Source: Planctomycetota bacterium (GTDB lineage Bacteria > Planctomycetota > Phycisphaerae > WQYP01). Taken from it: a DNA stretch of 5,371 bases. The stretch is taken from positions 1-5,371 of the forward strand of contig JAJYGE010000235.1 in NCBI GenBank assembly GCA_021785155.1, written 5' to 3'. Both the position numbers and the translations under genes were made by a program. The notes under the pieces are model-generated. The model worked only from the letters and a program-made list of their open reading frames with translations, was not told the origin of the DNA and searched no databases. This document shows positions 4,877-5,371 of the stretch, piece by piece. Position 1 is the stretch's first letter; the number at the start of each line of letters is the position of its first letter.

Positions 4877-5371
4877 ATGCCAATGGTCACGCGGCGCAAC
4901 CTGCTTTCAACGGCTGCTTTGACGGGAATCGCAATGACGGGTCAGGCGGGTCCTCCTGCGGACGCGCGGCCGACGTACGACCGATCACAAGGCCGACAAC
5001 AAGTTCCCCATAACGTGCGGGAATATGGCACCCGCGGGAATGGGGTAACGGACGACACTGCGGCATTTCAAAAAGCGCTTGATGCTGCGCACCACGGCGG
5101 AGGTGGAATTGTTCATGTACCGGCCGGACGATATCTCATCGGCGGCTCACTTCACGTTCCACCCTGCACAACGCTTGAGGGTGTCTTTCGCGGCCCCACG
5201 TCACATTCCAGTTTGGGTAAACAACCACACGATTCCGCCAAGGTAGTGGGATCCGTGCTTCTGGCTACGGGAGGTCGGGGGAATCAAGAGGCAATGCCTT
5301 TGATCTCCATGTCAGAGAATTCCGCTGTGCTGGGCCTGTGCATATTTCATCCGCATCAGGCCCCGGATAGC
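4877..5371 (+). CDS. Tat-exported GH28-related / pectate-lyase-superfamily beta-helix protein, 3' end missing
   Basis: An open frame of 165 codons without a stop that runs off the right edge. Seen: a twin-arginine signal TRRNLLSTAALTGIAM (residues 5-20) followed by a Gly/Pro/Ala-rich stretch, so export through Tat is likely. Residues 46-71 hold NVREYGTRGNGVTDDTAAFQ, the classic start of the Pectate_lyase_3 / GH28-related right-handed beta-helix, followed by GGGGIVHVPAGRYLIGGSLHV (75-94 region) and GSVLLATGGRGNQ. Family knowledge: such proteins cut or bind pectin-like or other uronic-acid-containing polysaccharides, but many members have unknown substrates; catalytic residues would lie in the missing part. 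It diverges from the XylR-type regulator and is the most likely target of it. Typical members are several times longer than the visible part. Confidence 0.87.
   Translation, partial: MPMVTRRNLLSTAALTGIAMTGQAGPPADARPTYDRSQGRQQVPHNVREYGTRGNGVTDDTAAFQKALDAAHHGGGGIVHVPAGRYLIGGSLHVPPCTTLEGVFRGPTSHSSLGKQPHDSAKVVGSVLLATGGRGNQEAMPLISMSENSAVLGLCIFHPHQAPDS

Overview
The window looks like a carbohydrate-degradation locus from a member of the Planctomycetes–Verrucomicrobia–Lentisphaerae group, most likely a planctomycete of the Phycisphaerae type. This rests on the gene types, not on any marker gene: remnants of prepilin-like proteins with the H-X9-DG kind of C-terminus, a XylR-type regulator (LacI-like sugar-binding domain fused to an AraC DNA-binding domain), and two Tat-exported carbohydrate-active enzymes. 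Base composition is moderate (about half G+C by eye). TGA does not occur as a sense codon in the long intact gene, so the standard bacterial code applies.

Layout from left to right. Positions 1-682 (+) hold a damaged prepilin-like region: an open frame entering from the left edge (3-242), a second frame (239-529) and, after an in-frame TGA, a continuation to 682 that ends in a recognisable pseudopilin C-terminus. Eight bases later starts the best gene of the window, a 916-residue Tat-exported glycoside hydrolase of family GH116 (691-3441, +). It converges on a XylR-family regulator on the minus strand (4622-3455), which is split by a one-base frameshift near 3866 exactly between its ligand-binding and DNA-binding halves. 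A 254-bp divergent intergenic region (4623-4876) with an inverted repeat and a possible -10 box separates the regulator from a second Tat-exported enzyme, a GH28-related / pectate-lyase-superfamily beta-helix protein (4877 to the right edge, +, incomplete).

How they may work together (inference): the regulator would sense a sugar released from plant or algal glycan and control the divergent beta-helix enzyme and perhaps the GH116 enzyme. Both enzymes carry twin-arginine signals and would act outside the cytoplasm. Prepilin-like proteins of this type are often found next to glycosidases in this group and may take part in surface display or glycan binding, but here the copy seems broken.

I see no CRISPR array, transposase, RNA gene or phage feature. 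No clearly new system is visible. The points most worth checking are the breaks in the prepilin-like region and in the regulator, the SD-like GGAGG plus internal ATG at the regulator break, and the candidate operator in front of the beta-helix gene.
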